Positions 19,201-20,274 of a DNA stretch of 20,274 nucleotides are shown piece by piece (positions within the stretch are counted from its first letter, which is position 1; every line of letters starts with the position of its first letter). Under the pieces are notes generated by a model, which ran no database searches, was not told where the DNA came from, and was given only the letters and a program-made list of their open reading frames with translations. This DNA comes from CALMFT01 sp035333525 (GTDB lineage: Bacteria > Patescibacteriota > Gracilibacteria > Absconditabacterales > Absconditicoccaceae): positions 1-20,274 of the forward strand of contig DAOQQF010000020.1 of the NCBI GenBank assembly GCA_035333525.1, in the 5' to 3' direction. A program made the translations under genes and the position numbers.

Positions 19201-20274
19201 AGGCTTATTTGGTAGAATAGTTTGACTTATAGATCATACTGGATTGATCAGACATTTGGGTGGCTTACATTGTTGAGTACAATCAAGAGGATTGAGACAT
19301 GACGATGACGGATCCGCTGGGTCGAGAATACAAGACTCATCACATGAAAAGCTTGTTGTATTACATTTTCTTCATTTGAGTTTTGTTTCTTCACATCGTA
19401 ATGGGTCAGGAGGAGCTATTACTTTGATTTCTAATCATGTGTTTGTCTTATATGTCGTTTCACATCTCCATTTTCGTGTTGTTTTATCATCAGTATCCTC
19501 TTCCGTTTTTTGAACAGCAACTCCAGGATTACATTCATAATGTTTTGTCCCACACTTTGCTTCTCATTTACATTGTTGATCGTTATCACATAGATCCTTA
19601 CCATTATTGTCTTTATCTGTAGCAACAGATTGACAGGTTCAATTTGATTGACATTCTTTTCTGGAGTACTTTTTTATATCCTCTATACATAGTTTTATTT
19701 TAGTTTGAATACTACAATCTGATTCGCGGTATCGGTTACAAGTTGCTTGTTCATTATTTTGCTTTTGCTCTTCGGTACACGTTGGTTCACATGTTGTTGG
19801 ATAACCATTGGGGTTATACTTTGTCGTATTTTTGGGATTGCATTTACAAATTGTCTGAGCACTGTTTTCGCATTCTTTGCCATTTATACTACAAGTAAAT
19901 GTATATTCTTGAGGACATAGTTCGAGTGAAAATAACTGTGGATTTGTCCATGATGGTCCCAAAGGAGAAAATCCACTTGCAGGATGTACTTTGATAATTG
20001 TTCATGCTATTGAACCACTGTTTTCACATTTCACATTTATGCTTTCTGGATTATCATCAACAATGGTTATATTTTTTTTATCTATAACTACACTACAAGA
20101 TGGATCATAGAGTTGTACACTTCATAGGCATAGTAACTTATAAGGATCTCATCATGGTCATTGGATCCCATTAAATCAAATATAAGTACAACTAACATTC
20201 TCTGTATTTTTAGGATATGATTCGGATACTTTGGATGGATTTGGTATTCATAATATTTTCATATTTATATTGTT
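13252..20274 (-). CDS. Giant secreted, cysteine-rich multidomain surface protein (5' end outside window)
   Basis: At least 2340 codons without TAA/TAG. Visible residues in order: 1-240, Cys-rich; about 300-800, repeated Cys-containing beta modules (VTCQ, CTVEVPVKK); about 820-860, a Cys-rich GEECD repeat; 866-893 and 1065-1100, Pro/Asn- and Gly-rich linkers; about 1115-1255 and 1519-1638, DUF11-like modules (SYTITYTNTGS); 1659-1758, an SdrD-B-like domain (DRVWSDTNFNGIQNSGEQG); 1772-1900, DUF4215-type Cys repeats (CGNGKLEGLEECE, CGDGIVQQGEGCD); and a beta-rich end with GLTIMGTMVGNG and RRSKLEGWFLG. There is no LPXTG and no terminal membrane helix, so attachment to the cell is unknown. All modules are typical of extracellular adhesins. 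It is the first gene of the type IV-like cluster; its promoter is outside the window. Confidence 0.88.
14581..14958 (-). repeat. Tandem Cys-rich repeats (DUF4215/Myxococcus disulfide type)
   Basis: Four consecutive modules with a C-x-N/D-G...GE-x-C-D core lie in the giant protein: LGEECDGTDG, CGDGIVQQGEGCD, CGNGKLEGLEECE and CGNGIVEVGEMCD. A further copy (VDAGEECDGT) is at about 17770-17800. Family knowledge: these are small disulfide-bonded extracellular modules. Confidence 0.75.
16978..17040 (-). repeat. Glycine-rich linker written mostly in UGA codons
   Basis: Of 21 consecutive codons, 11 are TGA on the coding strand, and the rest are mainly GGN with a few Asn, Ser, Ala and Pro. It joins a Pro/Asn-rich spacer (DPNNPNNSGKS) to the first DUF11-like module. 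Confidence 0.85.

Overview
The window only makes sense if UGA is read as glycine (NCBI code 25). In six of its genes, recognisable protein families run straight through many in-frame TGA codons and stop only at TAA or TAG. The DNA is AT-rich, the genes are tightly packed, few starts have a clear Shine-Dalgarno site, and there is a giant surface protein. Together these point to a Patescibacteria/CPR bacterium of the Absconditabacteria (SR1) or Gracilibacteria lineages. The window alone cannot say which of the two. No rRNA, tRNA or CRISPR was seen.

Layout. (1) 1-1750: a minus-strand gene with a winged-helix domain that runs off the left edge and looks like a phage or plasmid replication protein. 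It carries 11-bp iteron-like repeats inside the gene. Upstream is an AT-rich control region with a strong promoter-like site containing a palindrome, a minus-strand terminator and a doubtful 63-aa ORF. (2) 1775-4989, plus strand: a polysaccharide flippase-like membrane protein, a HEPN/MNT toxin-antitoxin pair and a putative lipoprotein. (3) 5012-7096, minus strand: a VirB4/TraC-type ATPase of a type IV secretion-like machine. (4) 7304-10336, plus strand: an MscS channel with a consensus sigma70 promoter and a terminator, an unknown protein, a GreA with an unusual N-terminal extension, and a small basic protein. (5) 10287-20274, minus strand: five closely spaced genes, probably one operon. In transcription order they are a giant cysteine-rich secreted protein (at least 2340 aa, start outside the window), a 91-aa unknown, a VirB4 N-terminal-domain-like protein, a polytopic pilin-like protein with a signal peptide, and a VWA-domain membrane protein.

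How they may work together. The minus-strand genes of (3) and (5) look like a type IV secretion or pilus-type envelope machine coupled to a giant adhesin-like protein. In an episymbiotic or predatory CPR cell this would suit host attachment or cargo transfer; that role is inference. The plus-strand housekeeping block (4) sits between the two halves. The toxin-antitoxin pair and the replication-like gene at the left suggest that part of this region is, or was, mobile.
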